5,368 nucleotides of DNA from H2-BAC3 sp045863035. GTDB taxonomy: Bacteria > Bacteroidota > Ignavibacteria > Ignavibacteriales > Ignavibacteriaceae. Shown in pieces: positions 5,238-5,368 of this stretch (the first letter of the stretch is position 1; each line of letters starts with the position of its first letter). The notes under the pieces were generated by a model, which was not told the origin of the DNA, did no database searches, and saw only the letters and a program-made list of their open reading frames with translations. A program made the position numbers and the translations under genes. The stretch is taken from the NCBI GenBank assembly GCA_045863035.1, contig BTUV01000150.1, forward strand, positions 1 through 5,368, given 5' to 3'.

Positions 5238-5318
5238 ATGGTACATGATGTTATAATTCAGCAAAAAAACGAGCGGGACCGGCTTCTTGCGGCTAATTCC
5301 CTGACTTCTGCCTATTAG
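5238..5318 (+). pseudogene. Short open frame, possible decayed 5' end of an ATPase-like gene
   Basis: An ATG at 5238 opens 26 codons ending at TAG (5316-5318). Residues 4-17 (DVIIQQKNERDRLL) look like the start of a real protein rather than random translation; Q-x-K-x-E-R-D-x-LL near the N-terminus recalls some bacterial ATP-binding (AAA/DUF4143-like) proteins, from memory and unverified. Reading on in the same frame past the TAG gives YYTFNTQK and then TGA, so the frame looks broken rather than truly short. The promoter-like motif at 5166-5196 lies at a suitable distance upstream. No Shine-Dalgarno is present. The rest of 5150-5368 shows nothing else. It could equally be chance. Confidence 0.25.
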
Positions 5319-5368
5319 TATTACACATTTAATACTCAGAAATGATTTAATAGTCATAGATATTGGGG

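Noticed and set aside
5163..5357. Minus-strand open frame of 64 residues at the right end
   Set aside because: No ribosome binding site and no recognisable motif; composition follows the A/T-rich intergenic DNA.

Overview
The window is 5,368 bases of ordinary bacterial chromosome, probably from the FCB group (Ignavibacteriota or Bacteroidota). Three things suggest this: a 16-residue-repeat surface protein of the LA_2272 type, weak or absent Shine-Dalgarno sequences before several genes, and a candidate promoter matching the Bacteroidota pattern TTG-N20-TAnnTTTG. The organism call is an inference from these traits, not from a marker gene.

Layout. The left half is on the minus strand. Reading in the direction of transcription, it holds a SpoIID/LytB-domain protein (3308-1968), a secreted repeat protein (1843-707) and a small UPF0158 protein (443-6). 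A terminator-like hairpin separates the first two. The right half is on the plus strand, with an arginase (3477-4400) followed 5 bases later by a small polytopic membrane protein starting at TTG (4406-4927). The two halves diverge from a 168-base intergenic region that holds two inverted repeats. No tRNA, rRNA, CRISPR array, transposase or phage gene was seen.

The most striking structure is between the genes. Two intergenic regions, 478-706 and 4925-5149, are built almost entirely of short tandem repeats from the same families. One is a 9-base unit with core AAGGAC: degenerate at 478-513 and 603-638, but expanded into 14 units at 5018-5149. The other is a 7-base unit (TAATTAG/GAATTAG) that begins exactly at the stop codon of a gene in both places, on opposite strands, and so puts stop codons in every frame. 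A second 7-base repeat (CATTGTA) and a CTTTGCG-type repeat lie in the first region. These look like dispersed, evolving micro- or minisatellites, possibly 3'-end elements.

The genes do not form one clear pathway. Arginase turns arginine into ornithine and urea. The SpoIID-domain protein and the repeat protein point to the cell envelope. The right end (5150-5368) has no intact gene, only a promoter-like motif and a short open frame that may be the decayed 5' end of a lost gene. I did not find a convincing new multi-gene system here. The repeat architecture is the best lead.
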